Source of the DNA: Takashimella koratensis | Lineage: Eukaryota; Basidiomycota; Tremellomycetes; Trichosporonales; Tetragoniomycetaceae | Length of the DNA stretch: 64,000 nt | Assembly: GCA_003116875.1 (NCBI GenBank) | Contig: BCKT01000007.1 | Coordinates: 1,142,820 to 1,206,819 of the forward strand | Direction of reading: 5' to 3' | Part shown: positions 31,323-41,801 of the stretch, one piece after another | Layout of the letters: the number at the start of each line of letters is the position of its first letter | Position numbering within the stretch: position 1 is the first letter of the stretch | Notes under the pieces: model-generated | What the model saw: only the letters and a program-made list of their open reading frames with translations | Databases searched by the model: none | What the model was told of the DNA's origin: nothing | Made by a program: the position numbers and the translations under genes

Positions 31323-31784
31323 TCAATCCCTACCCGACCTGAGCCAGGTTTTGAGGACCACTGGTTCCCTCGAGATTTGCTCCTGGGGCGGAGGCGCCTC
31401 ATCTCCGTCAGAGAAGTAGTACCAGCCCTTTACCCGGTTCACGTGGGGACAGGAAATGAATACGAGATTGAAGGCGGCCCCTCGCCCGTATCGATGATGC
31501 TGAATTGGGATTGGTTCTCGCATGTCCGCTGTGTTAAGATGTCGGACCGCACGGTGGGAGGGAAGAGATTTCTGGATGGTGGGGTGGTATCTCGGCTTCC
31601 GCTTGCTTCCACGGGGCGCGCTCAGCCCATACAGATGTAAAAAAACCTGTCCATGCGCCAGGCTGACCATAGGTCTCCAACTAAATACCGATGCAACGTC
31701 TCGTTCTGACGCGAGGAAGGGCAGGAGACCCAAGGCAGCAGTGGTAAACGAGGTCTGCGAGTGATGATCATTGATCAGCCCCAC
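31323..31784 (-). pseudogene. Truncated copy of the LRSGRD-tail family
   Basis: The last 35 codons of this minus-strand frame read GWYYFSDGDE...EPVVLKTWLRSGRD, nearly the same as GWYYVEDSP...EPVVLKAWLRSGRD at the end of the gene at 46302. The last 30 nt match that gene at all but a few positions. Upstream in the frame I find no coiled-coil or ECGVK-type segment, so only the tail is preserved. It is probably a partial duplicate. A shifted gene with unseen exons is less likely. Confidence 0.55.
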
Positions 31785-32277
31785 ACGACCGAGTTGACGA
31801 AAAGGGGAAAGAGGGTCATGTTGCCGCGTAGGTCACTCAAGCTTCACGGTCCTGTCCAAGTCATGATATATATGCATAGATAACCAATTTGTCGCATAGA
31901 GGGTACGTATGAAACATGTTGGGAAGCGGAAAGGAGAGGGACCGTGGCCGAGGGAAGATAAGAACAAGTAATGTCGAGCCCATATCTCAGGCACATGTCA
32001 TGAGATTCGAACTGTAAAGATCACCATTATATCTCGCGATTCACCAAATGGGTTGACCAAGTGCCGCTCTGAGCCGGTCAGAGGGGTTTGGTCTCGCCTG
32101 GTGATAGCCGTGTCGTGTCGCATCGTAGCACCGTATCGTGTCGCCGCCCATCTGTGGGGAGGGAGGACCACTTAGCCACTCCCACTGAACCTCGTTGCCA
32201 TCTCTCACTCGTCGCGGTCTCAATCTCTATACGCGTGGCAAGATAGGACTCACTGATATGAATCTCTCTCCCCAATC
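31785..32277. other. Intergenic stretch, nothing recognised
   Basis: Between the truncated LRSGRD copy and the Ala-rich small frame. Includes repeated TCGTGTCG-like words near 32110-32140 but no gene or RNA. Confidence 0.4.
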
Positions 32278-32469
32278 CTATTTGTACAAGTTCCCAAACG
32301 TCGATCGATCATACCCCATTGAAACCAACAAGTCGTTCGCCGCCTGGGCTTCTTTCCGTCTCTGTTCCTCCGCTTTGGCTGCAGCCTCAGCTTGAGCCTT
32401 GGCCTGGGCGGCAGCTGCGGCCTGTGCCTCGGCGGCCTGGCGCTGCGCGTCGTCCGAAGATTGGCTCAT
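32278..32469 (-). CDS. Small Ala/Gln-rich helical protein (uncertain)
   Basis: A 63-codon frame starts MSQSSDDAQRQAAEAQ, passes through an Ala/Gln/Lys/Glu-rich segment likely to form one long helix, and ends ANDLLVSMGYDRSTFGNLYK. The hydrophobic, glycine-containing end looks less random than the repeat and hints at a real product or a terminal exon. It overlaps the Pro-rich frame at 32387-32941 in another frame, so a spliced junction between them is possible. No family recognised. Confidence 0.4.
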   Translation of the reverse strand: MSQSSDDAQRQAAEAQAAAAAQAKAQAEAAAKAEEQRRKEAQAANDLLVSMGYDRSTFGNLYK

Positions 32470-32941
32470 CGTAGGTTTCGAGAAAGGTGTACGGTGAGCG
32501 CGAGGTGTGGGACGGTTTGGTCGGCTTCGGGTGGGGCTTGGGGAGGCCTGGGATGACCGAGTCGGATGAGGCGAGGGTGGAGGCGAAGTGGAGGGAGTGG
32601 CCTATGGGACCTGGAGGAGGTGGGGGTGGAGGCGGAGGAGGAGGGACGTTACCACCGGAGCTGAAAGCCGGGCTGAAAGGACGCGGAGGGCGCGGGGGAG
32701 GTGGGCGGGGAGGGGGCGAGGTGCCTTCGAGGGAGAGGGACTGGGTAGGCGGGGGAGGAGGCGGGTACGGAGGGGGTGGGCCCGGAGGCGGCGGTCTGTG
32801 ACGATGGTCCAGGATCGCGAAAGAGCGCGTGGGCGGACGAGGAGGTGGGCTAGGGGGCTTGGGAGTAGGCGGCAGAGGCCAAGGAGGTGAGGAAGGGTAA
32901 GTGTCGTCCAGGATGGGGTAAGGATCGTGGCGAAGTGCCAC
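32387..32941 (-). CDS. Proline-rich frame (uncertain)
   Basis: A 184-codon frame starts MALRHDPYPILDDTYPSSPP and contains many polyproline runs of up to 11, of the kind bound by profilin or SH3 domains in WASP-like proteins. It ends in Arg/Gly-rich residues where it overlaps the Ala-rich frame. The strong bias could arise from G-rich repeats on the plus strand alone. If coding, it is probably one exon of a larger gene on the minus strand. Confidence 0.3.
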   Translation of the reverse strand: MALRHDPYPILDDTYPSSPPWPLPPTPKPPSPPPRPPTRSFAILDHRHRPPPPGPPPPYPPPPPPTQSLSLEGTSPPPRPPPPRPPRPFSPAFSSGGNVPPPPPPPPPPPGPIGHSLHFASTLASSDSVIPGLPKPHPKPTKPSHTSRSPYTFLETYDEPIFGRRAAPGRRGTGRSCRPGQGSS

Positions 32942-35283
32942 GGAGGTCTGGGAGTGGGTGAAGAGTGGAATTGTGTAGAGACGAGTCTGGGTAAGGGATG
33001 TAGCTGGCGCTGAGAGCCGCGGGTGGCGACGGGAATATGTGAGGAGTGAGCGGGGGCCAGGTGGTGGAGCGAGTGAGGTACAGTAGGGCTGGAGTGGAGT
33101 CTGGGTGAGTGGGAGGTGGTGAAGAGCTATGAAGAAAAGTTGGCGATGAGGTAAAGAGAAGTGAGATTCGGTCGGGTTATATATCTAAGAAAAGGGTGAG
33201 ATACTCTGAGTCAGCAGGGAGTAGTGGCCACTGAGGAAGGGTATATCGGTCACGGCCGTGCCGACGGGCGAGGCTGAAACAATACTCACAGACATACTTC
33301 TCCACCTCGCACACTCCTATCCTCGCCCACTCCTACCTCGAGGATCGCGGATCCCTCTGTCCATGAATCATCCACGTTGACTGCTGCGGAGAACGACTGC
33401 GACCGGCGCCGGTAAGAGAACAGCGAGCGAGGGAAGGGAGTGAGGGAGTGAGGGAGCAAGGTCGAAGCGGTCCGTGTCGATTCGCACCGCCACGTCACGT
33501 TGGTTGTCTTTAGCTACCTTTAACCGGACTCCCGAAACACGCCAGAAGCGCAAGGCGGGACCTGACCCCCTTGCCCCTTGTCTCATCATCGAGGGCGGCG
33601 AAGGGGCGGGCGGGCTGGACCGGAAGAGAGAGAGAGAGTGGGATAGTGGTTTGGTTCGGTGGGGGTGGGAGGTGGAGCATCAAGGTGACCTCTGTGAAAG
33701 GATGGGGAGGGGAGAAACGAGAATCGAGGGAGAGAAGGCAAGAAGCATCATAGTCTACTTGTTCCTACCTCGCCCCCCCTTGCCCTTGCCCTTGATTAAT
33801 ACCTATCCTTTGAGCGCTGTTTGTATCCTTTGACCCAGTGTGTATATCCTTTACCACGAAGCAGTCTATCGTCCCATCCTTTGCACTTCCCCTTTCTCTC
33901 TTCTTCCCCTTCTCCTTCGTCTACCTTCTCTTCTCTTCCCCTCTCCCTCTCCCTCGCCCTCGCACTCGCCGCTCCACTCATCACTTTGTACCTTTCCACA
34001 CGTGCCCCGTTCCCCAGTCAACGTTTCAAGGGGTGACTGGCGCGTGTGGAAAGTGATTGATTAGGTATGACCCCCGCTTGGACGGCTTAGGTTTTTCGGG
34101 TCTGTCGGATTACAGAGATTTATCAAGGCACTGACGCTAGCTGCCATCACCGGCGATATCACAAGTGTCCACCTATCTCAACGAACCTTCCACCGCAGAC
34201 CCCAGAGGCTTTGTGCTCATAGCTGGAGACAATCGTGGAGCCATCTCGCCAGCCAGTAATGATGAGAGTGGAGCAAGACAAATTTTGATCGGCGACTCAC
34301 AGGCTCGTGTCTGAAACGCTCAATCGAGGACACGTTTTCCCCACCCCGACCTCCATCAAAAAAGGATTGAAGACCCCACAAGTCACGATCAACTCCCCAT
34401 CCGCTCTGCCTTTGCCAGCACCTTTCGCTCTCGGTTAGAACGGGGCCGGCGCGCCGAGTTGGCCGTTCGCCGTCGTCGGGATTAATATCAAGCCACCTAC
34501 GCATCGCCACTAAGCACGCCGAAGTCGCCTCGTTTCTTCGTGACCAGCCTAAGCGTGATCAATCGTCGTTTCGAAGCTTGCACTCTTTACCTTTCGGGAA
34601 GCTTTCTCCGACCCGACGAGGCTGTCCACATTCTCAAAGGCATTCCCCGAAAAGATGCATTATGAGCTCTGCTTCCGCTTCCCTTGCCGCTTCTCAGAGG
34701 CACCCGAGTGGTCTCTTCCACTTCTGTCTTCTCTCGCTCGTCTCCTCGCTTCCCAGTCTTCGCCCTTCTCTCCCCTCGTTCCTCGTTCCTTCCTCCTCAC
34801 CCCTGATCGTCGATCCTCCTTCGTTCCAGGGTTACGTTGCCCTTGTCCCCCGTTTCACAACCTCGCCTCGGCAGTCTCCAATCTCATCCATCTCCTCGGC
34901 ATCTATCTAAACCCTGAAGTCCTCGCACACATCAACGTGGCGGGACATCATCAGAAGCGTGGCAAGTGCGTTGATCTAATTAATTGTGGATTACAAGCTA
35001 GTTGTTGAAATCGTCGTCATTGTCATTATTGTCGTATCCTGTTGTCATGTAGTCGTCATCTATGGCAACCTTGTGTCGTGGGGAATTGTCATGGTGAAAG
35101 GGTCTGCGATATCCCGAAAGAATCCAAGTCAAGTCGAGACACCAAAATCTTGATCTTCTCCTGTTCCCTGCGCGCTGACTGTTTGCCTCGCGCTCACCAC
35201 GCTCCCTCCATCCCCGACTCGTCCTCAAGATGATCATCCTCAACACTTGCCGCAATCAACCGACGACACCCGAGCACACCCGC
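32942..35283. other. Gene-poor region
   Basis: About 2.3 kb with no conserved frame. It contains G- or C/T-biased stretches (33400-33800, 33880-34000) that create low-complexity frames, and the TATCCTTT direct repeats at 33804-33852. No tRNA or other RNA recognised. Confidence 0.4.
33804..33852 (+). repeat. Three TATCCTTT direct repeats, about 20-21 nt apart
   Basis: TATCCTTTGA begins at 33804 and 33824, and TATCCTTTAC at 33845. Spacing of 20-21 nt places them on one face of the helix. The core ATCCTTTGA also forms part of the motif upstream of the array genes at 428 and 1898. Confidence 0.5.
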
Positions 35284-37076
35284 TTACACGTTCCTCTTCC
35301 CCTCTTCCCATACATGTTTGACCCGAGGGAACCTCAAACTCATCTGCGGCTTAGACCCCTCCCCTGTCTCTTTGCCCACGGCACTCTTCCGCTCCCTCTC
35401 GGTCGACTCCGACTCGGCAAAATACTCCGCCGTGATCTGTTTCCCAACGACCAACCCCGGATCCCTCGCGTATCGTAACCTCTGATCGGTCGTGAACCCG
35501 CTCCCGACCGAGACTGGGACACCCTTGTGCTCGATCCATACGTTACTACAAGCTTCGTGTTCCCCATAGACCCCGTCGATAGATAGTCGCATGGTCGAGG
35601 TATCGATGGAGAGGACAGTGTATTCGGCGTCTTTCCATTGTTTGAATTTGAGGACGTCGGAGCTGGATGAGGCCGATAAGACAGAGTGAGAGTTGAGATG
35701 TCGATATGGATGTGAAGCAGTCGTTGTGAGACGCAAGTCAGCGCAAAGCAAGACTGGTCTATGCTGAACCGCACTCACCTTCTCTTCCCCTTATAAGGCC
35801 TGTCAGCGCGCAACACCAAACCCTCCCACCCTTCCTCGGCTGCGCGCCCTACCATCCCTTCCACCTCCCCCACCTCTTTGACCCTATACTGCTCCAACAT
35901 CCTGACGCACTTCTCCCCTACCCTGTTCTCCTCCACCTTCTCCTCCAACCATGCCGCCACCTTCCTGCTCCTCTCCACGCGTTCGCTGAAAGTCATCCCC
36001 AGACCTGGCGTTCCAGGTACAGCCCCGTGCGCGTCAACTTCGGACCATGAGAGGACATCGAAGAGGAAGTAGGCGGGGTGGGGAATGGAGCCAGATTTCC
36101 GACGGATTTGAGAGACAGTCGCGGGAAAGTCCTCGACGAGGTTGAGCGACGACGACCAGAGCGATGACGCGCCAGAGTGTGTTCCGCTCTTGGTGTCCTC
36201 GGTGGTCACGCGGTTCGCCATCTCCGCGGGGCTCAGCTCGCGCATGACGCATACCTCACCATCGAGCACGAGTCGCTTGACTACTCCTTCGTCCCGTACA
36301 TCAACCACCTGATCCGGGTCCAACCACTCCCTTAGTCCTGGCATCCCAGACAGCAGCTTCACCTGTTCCTCCAGAACCGACAAGGTACTGAACGCGTTCC
36401 CTGATCGGGAGAGAAACGATACTCCCACGGTTTCGAGCGGTGCCAGGGGGTCAGAAGGGACGAGGAGATCGACCAGGGTGAGACACCTGACTCCGTCGAG
36501 TTTACGCGACGCGTACCATGACGGTGCGCCCGGTTTGAAGAGGGAGGTGAAGGGAGGTTCGATGGATTTGCCTAGTGCGCAGGAGAAGTTTTTCAGCGAC
36601 GCCGTAGAGGTCGATTTTGGTCCGTCGTAGGAGTGAGACGAGGATGTAGTGGTCCGTTTCTCGCTGGGACGGGGCTCATGTGCGCTCAGGCCGCCGGGCG
36701 TCGTTTCCGTGGTCGAGGCCGAGGTCGAGGTCGATCCTGGATCCTCGCTCCAGGATACTTTGCTCAACGTCCTCGCCCCGAACCCCGCTACCAGGTTTTT
36801 CTCCAACAACCTCATAAACACCTCCAGCTCAGGCGGGTCCACCACTCCTTCCACACCCTCGGCTGCTAGTTGACGGATGTAGTCGCGGTCAATGACCTCA
36901 TGCTTGAGGAGAAAGGCAGCGACGAGGTCCTTCGCCGCGGTTCCTGTTGTCGAGCGGAACGAGAGGGTGGTGAAGAGGTCAAAGAGGGTAGATGGAGGGG
37001 AGGGAAGTGATGGGGAGGCCTGTGACGATGTGGGGTGCAGGTTGGATAGGTGTCGACGAAGAGGTTGAGGAGTCAT
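35284..37076 (-). CDS. Small ATP-dependent DNA ligase
   Basis: Exon 1 is 37076-35779 and exon 2 is 35662-35284, giving 558 aa from MTPQPLRRHL. The nucleotidyltransferase motifs are in order: motif I ASRKLDGVRC (catalytic Lys), FLSRSGN (Ia), RLVLDGEVC (III), YFLFDVLSW (IIIa), EGLVLRADRPYKGKR (IV) and SDVLKFKQW (V, completed only by splicing). The OB-fold follows, with GSGFTTDQR and ending SLRFPRVKHVWEEGKRN. It lacks the BRCT domains of ligase IV and the length of ligase I, so it is a separate single-fold ligase that seals nicked DNA. A longer N-terminus (an in-frame ATG at 37304) is possible. The polarity is the same as its upstream neighbour at 37117. Confidence 0.8.
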
Positions 37077-37116
37077 ATGCAATAAGAATTTGGGTTGGTA
37101 TATTCTAAACACGAGA

Positions 37117-37545
37117 TCAGCTCGAAGAATGCAGTCCGACCAAGTCTCGATGACAGTAGAGGAGGAGCTCATGGCTGCGGGATGTACCATCCGAGACGAC
37201 ATACTGCTCGAGAAGATGCCGAAGGTCGGGGTACTCTGAGATGATGGTCGACTTGCCGCTGGGGGAGTTGACAGCGGCGACGCGCTGCTGCATCTCCCGG
37301 ACACGTCTCAACTGGTGTCGCACCGTCTCGAGGTGGGCCACACTACCCTGTCCAGACGAGAAGAGTCGAGCGAGGTGTCGACGGAGCATGGTCAGGTAGG
37401 CTAGGTGGTCGTCAAGAGTAACTGTACAAAGTGACGAGACCATGGCGTCCGGCGCTGGGTCAACATTGTCGTCAATGGAATATGCATAACGCTGTTCCTG
37501 AACCAAAAGAACCGAGAAGCAATGTGGCAATCCGTCGATAGGCAA
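37117..37545 (-). CDS. Hypothetical helical protein or 5' exon
   Basis: An open frame of up to 142 codons has a non-repetitive, helix-like central part (DDHLAYLTMLRRHLARLF, HLETVRHQLRRVREMQQR, ISEYPDLRHLLEQYV). Likely starts are the first Met or the internal MVSSLCTV. It ends 40 nt before the start chosen for the ligase. I could not find a frame-consistent splice into the ligase, so it may be a separate small gene. No family recognised. Confidence 0.4.
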   Translation of the reverse strand: MPIDGLPHCFSVLLVQEQRYAYSIDDNVDPAPDAMVSSLCTVTLDDHLAYLTMLRRHLARLFSSGQGSVAHLETVRHQLRRVREMQQRVAAVNSPSGKSTIISEYPDLRHLLEQYVVSDGTSRSHELLLYCHRDLVGLHSSS

Positions 37546-37720
37546 TACGATACAAAGTTCTTACTTGACTCTCTCGCTCTCTGCGTCTGGCCTCGCCTTG
37601 GTGTTGAACCCACTCTGCACTTCCTATCTACAAAACGTCTACGCATTGACAGCTACCCCTTCACACCATCCCTCTCCCGTTTTAGTCCTACCCTCCTGGC
37701 CCTAGCTACATCCCAATCCC

Positions 37721-38389
37721 CTAGTCATCGTCGTCGATCTCCACCACGTGAGTATCATCTCCACAGAAATCGCACTCCAAGGCCTCTCCATGATTCGTCA
37801 TCGTTTCTGCCCTGCATTCACTACAACAAAGCACGGTATGCCTTCCCGACCCTGCGTTGACTTTCCCGATCGCCTCGAAACGATCGCAGTGAGGGCACTG
37901 GGCCTCAAAGACCCTTCTCTCGTTCCCGTCGTCGTCGTTTTCCGTCAGGGGGTCCATGAGGTACCTGCAGATCCGACAACAGTAGCTCTCCCTATCATCC
38001 TTGTAAAGCGTGAGGGTCTCGTCCTGGCACTGTGGGCAGTAACCCTCCATGAGCGGCTCGTTGACGGTTTCACCACCAAGGAAGAGTTTCTGTCGATAGC
38101 AATCGGCGCAACACCATTCAGTGTCCGGATCCGCCCCATCCCCGTCGTACCCTGCTCGACGATTGACAACGACCGGGTTGTAAGAGTACCACCAGCGTGG
38201 AATCGGGTAGACGTTGATAAGGCAGTAGGTGCAATAGGAAGCCACGTCGAAGCCGAGGTCGTTGTAGCAGGAGGGACAAGACCAGTATTGAGTATCGGCA
38301 AGACCATGTGGACCGAGTACGACAACCGGGATCAAAGCGGTTACCGTGTCGGACGACTCGTCGCTGTTGTCAGAGTCGGAGTCGGACAT
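37721..38389 (-). CDS. Multi-CxxC zinc-ribbon protein, copy 1
   Basis: A single exon of 222 aa. After an acidic Ser/Asp N-terminus come regularly spaced Cys pairs: YWSCPSC, YCTYC, WCCADC, YCPQC, YCCRIC, QCPHC, LCCSEC and ECDFCGDD, ending VVEIDDDD. The pairs suggest four or five zinc ribbons formed by successive C-x2-C knuckles. No helicase, RING or other catalytic motif is present. It is paralogous to the gene at 39550: both show YWxCPxC, WC-x2-C, a MEGWC/MEGYC block, a D-RE-[AS]-[FY]-CC block and an acidic VEID end. Probably cytosolic or nuclear. Function unknown. Confidence 0.75.
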   Translation of the reverse strand: MSDSDSDNSDESSDTVTALIPVVVLGPHGLADTQYWSCPSCYNDLGFDVASYCTYCLINVYPIPRWWYSYNPVVVNRRAGYDGDGADPDTEWCCADCYRQKLFLGGETVNEPLMEGYCPQCQDETLTLYKDDRESYCCRICRYLMDPLTENDDDGNERRVFEAQCPHCDRFEAIGKVNAGSGRHTVLCCSECRAETMTNHGEALECDFCGDDTHVVEIDDDD

Positions 38390-39058
38390 GCTGAAGGATA
38401 GGGACAGGGTGGTCGCCGGTCGCTGCAGTCGTGGTCTTTAGGCGAGGATAGCAATGGGCTTATCCAAGTGTCAGTGCGGTGTTGCTCGACTTGCTGCTTG
38501 ATCAAGAAGACTCACCAGTATAGCTAGGCGTTTTTCTTTAGGTGCTAGTGTCTGCTCGTGTCTCTGCTTGCCGGTGGTGGGGAAGAGCGGACGACACCAG
38601 CATCCCCCTTTTTGAGGGTGGCGCGACTCGGCGTCGGTCAAGTCGGCTACCTTTTCGACGTTGGACGAGTATGTTATGTGCGCAAAGAGTGTTGTGGTGA
38701 TGTGGGGAAATGAGAGGAATTGACTAGAACAAGAGTGTGCAATGGCGCACTTGATCGGCTAGCGATGGGTGCAAGGTGCGGTCCGGTAAAACCCAAGAAG
38801 CGGGGCGAGGCCAAGTGGGGTCCAGTGATGGCGATGACATTCCCCCTGGGCGTGTTGCGTTTATTGTTTGTCGCCCAAACAAACAGAACTCAAACTAGTC
38901 TCGTCGTTTGCGTCATTCCGCTTCTCAGAGCAATCCATCATATTCACACAGCCGGTACAGACAGTGACAGATGCCGTCGTCATCTTTCATCACGATGCAA
39001 CGACCCGCTTGGCGACTGACTGGTATATGCTTCTTGAACACGCTCACCGAAGGGCGAT

Positions 39059-39087
39059 GCCCTGACGCCCTGACGCCCTGACGCCCT
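39059..39087 (+). repeat. 8-bp direct repeat (GCCCTGAC x 3.6)
   Basis: Three exact GCCCTGAC units followed by a partial GCCCT, in the promoter-side intergenic DNA between the two CxxC genes. Confidence 0.8.
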
Positions 39088-39441
39088 TTGGCGTTGTGTC
39101 AAGGAGCGTGAGGGAACATGCACGGAACCAAAGAATGTGCTGGATTCTAACCAAGCGGCAATGGTGATGGTCTAGATGGTATGATCTCGATTGTTTGCAT
39201 CCTAACGAAAGTCTTTCCTCGGTCCTCGTGGTGGTTCGGCAATGATTGAAGCGTGTCAATTGATGCTGCCGAGGTCTTGGTAATTGGTTTGGTTTGTAAA
39301 CATGCATAACGTGATGGAAACATTCGTGATATGGTCGTGATAGTCGTCGTGATGAGGAACAATGCGTCGTTGAGTCGAATCTAGGATAGGCGATGCTGTT
39401 GAATCAGGCCAGAGAACAGTGATTGCCACCTAGTTTACCTT

Positions 39442-39466
39442 CCCCCCCCCCCCCCCCCCCCCCCCC

Positions 39467-39525
<59 letters not shown>
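39442..39525 (+). repeat. Poly(C) tract, 84 nt with one T
   Basis: Eighty-four pyrimidines, all C except T at 39467, lie 24 nt downstream of the stop of CxxC copy 2 (minus strand). On the opposite strand this is an 83-G tract, an extreme quadruplex-prone sequence. Length may be unstable or misassembled. Confidence 0.9.
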
Positions 39526-39527
<2 letters not shown>

Positions 39528-39549
39528 GCGTCAGTTCCCCTCATCCCGC

Positions 39550-40176
39550 TCACTCGTCCTCTTCTGTATCATACACGGCGTCAATCTCCACCGCCTCACC
39601 GTCTTCGTCTCCACACCACCGACACACGCCGTCGACTCCCTCTACCCACTCAGCGCGGCACAGGTCACAGCACCACACTGATGCTCCATGGAGGTCAACC
39701 TTGCCCGTGTCCGTCATCTGCTCGCAGGTATCGCAATACTGACTAAACACTGGTGAGGACGACAAGTGGTCAGCTCAGGTGCTTCTCCAGAGCTTCAACG
39801 ACTCACCTCTTGCGTCTATACCAGGCGACACGTAGCTCGCATGTAACATGAGCTCCCGCTCGGCTCGACAAGCGACACAGCAAAACGCCTCGCGCCCATC
39901 TGTATAGATGGTATCCGTCCGCCTCTCGCAGAAGGTGCACCAACCCTCCATGTGTCGATCGTACTTGTTCTCCCCGCTCGTGCACACTTTCGGATTATGG
40001 CAGTCGTCGCATTCGAGATTTGTGCAAGGAAAGTCTTCGATGTAGACGTATGCCATGGAAGGGTGAATGCGGAGGACGGCGGTGGTATGTTCTTCGCACC
40101 AGCTACACCAGGTGTCGTCTTCGTCTTCGAAGATGGTGAAGCAGTTGGGGCAGCCCCAGTACTGTTCGAGCGCCAT
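39550..40176 (-). CDS. Multi-CxxC zinc-ribbon protein, copy 2
   Basis: Exon 1 is 40176-39807 and exon 2 is 39749-39550, joined in phase 1 (DAR|VFSQYCDTC), for 189 aa. The Cys pairs are YWGCPNC, WCSWC, LECDDC, WCTFC, FCCVAC, YCDTC, WCCDLC and CRWCGDED, with an acidic end (DAVYDTEEDE). It parallels the gene at 37721 almost knuckle for knuckle but lacks the acidic N-terminus and has an added intron. This is a tandem paralog with an unknown role, perhaps metal binding or protein contacts. Confidence 0.72.
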
Positions 40177-41801
40177 CGCGCGGAGGTGAATGGTTGTAAC
40201 GATGAAGAGTAGGGGGTATAGGTGGAGGAGGGTGGTGTAAAGAGGAAAAGACAGGGTTGAGTATGGTTTGCCACCGTAGAGCAGGATCCTTTTGAGAGCG
40301 TGATGAATTGTAGATCGTCCGAGAGATGAGATTGCAAAGACGATCATTACATCCGTTTCAAACACCCAATTTATACCTCCGCTATCCCTCGTGGTCATCT
40401 CCGGGTCGAGGACAGTCCAATGGGGCGATGTAAGGGGCAAGCTGTGAACGGCTGTGTGGGCATGGGTTGAATGAAGTGACTGGACTGTATCGGATCGATC
40501 GGCACGAATTGACCGGCAGCGAGCGCGGTGAAAAGGATGGGGAGGGATGGGTTCGAGGGAGGGATGTGAAGGGATTAAGGGCGAAGATAGGCGAAAGAGT
40601 CGGGGCAAGTGGAAGAGAAGGGTGGAAGTAGAAGCGAGGAAAAAAGGCAGAGATGTAGGGGGATGCAGGTGGCAAAAAGGAAGTCAAGCTCAGCGGGGGT
40701 GGCGTCAGTTTCGGGGCTGGGCATCTCGGGGCTGGGCTGAACGGGGCTGGGCTGGGCGTCGCTTGGCTGGACTGGCTGATGATTGATGGGCACGTCGACT
40801 CGGACACTGCTCTCGGGCTGGGCAGGGCTAGGCGGGGGCAATAAGGCGACAAAGAGCAGGGCCGGAGTATTCGGCTGCACTGTTACCCCGCCTTGTCTGT
40901 CCTCTTTCTTGTCCCTCTCATCACTCTTTGGTCCCTGTCTTCATCCTTGCGTCCCTGCCTTTGTGCCTCGGGCGAGTATCGGTTCGGTCGTTTGATCACT
41001 TTTGATTGCCTCCTTTTTTGTCTGAAACAAGTTTTTTTTTTTTTTTTTCGCAACCAACTTCGCTTACGATGAATTCCAAGCGACTTTGCGTGCAGTCTGA
41101 ATAGCGAAACTGAAGGGGCGAGAAGGGCAAGAAGGGTGATCAAGCTGTTCAATGCACATTGCTGCGGCCGCCCATCTCCTCCCTTCGCCGATCCAACCGG
41201 TGCGCACTGGAGTTCGGTGTCGCTTAATGGCCATGATCATCCAACCGTTTCATATTGCCACTGCCACTCCGAGCCGTGTCAACGGAAGCAAAAGGACAAT
41301 TTTACGTAACCCGCGTTGATCCACCTCAATCGACGCACGTGCCCAACTCTCACCATACAGAGGGCTCCCTCACTTCCCTCACTTCCCTCACTTCCCTGCC
41401 TAATTCCGGTCCACCAAATTCATGCCCAATCTCCACAACCACCACAATCACCACATACCTCATCCCAACCCATCTCCATCGCACCCGCACCCAACCACCG
41501 GCACGCGCCAGAGTACATTTGTTGCCGCGGACCATCCCGTTGGCGTCTCGCACTTGCTCCTCCACAGTCAATTCGAATCCACGCATGAAGAGCAGTCGGA
41601 AAGAGGAGCCGTGTATTCAAACTCACTGAACCGCTCGCCCGACTCTTTCGCGTCAACCTATCCGTCTCAATCCAGGTGGTCACTCGACTCTAGCCGGAGT
41701 TCAAGTCGTAGCCTCAGCGCAAGATCATCGTATCCAGTCTACTTGGTCGACCGTTTCGCGATCAATAACTGTCGCCTCGCGACTCTGACTTTACAGTCAC
41801 C
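40177..41801. other. Intergenic region upstream of PHO81
   Basis: No conserved frame. It has GGGCTGGGC-like repeats near 40710-40850, a 17-T run at 41032-41048 and a 9-bp CTTCCCTCA repeat at 41365-41397. It includes the promoters of CxxC copy 2 and PHO81. Confidence 0.45.
41365..41397 (+). repeat. 9-bp direct repeat (CTTCCCTCA)
   Basis: Just under four tandem units of CTTCCCTCA (the first begins CTCC), about 405 nt before the PHO81 start. Confidence 0.7.

Noticed and set aside
39059..39087. Short direct repeats as a CRISPR array or telomere-like repeat
   Set aside because: Units of 8 bp without spacers, only three and a half copies.
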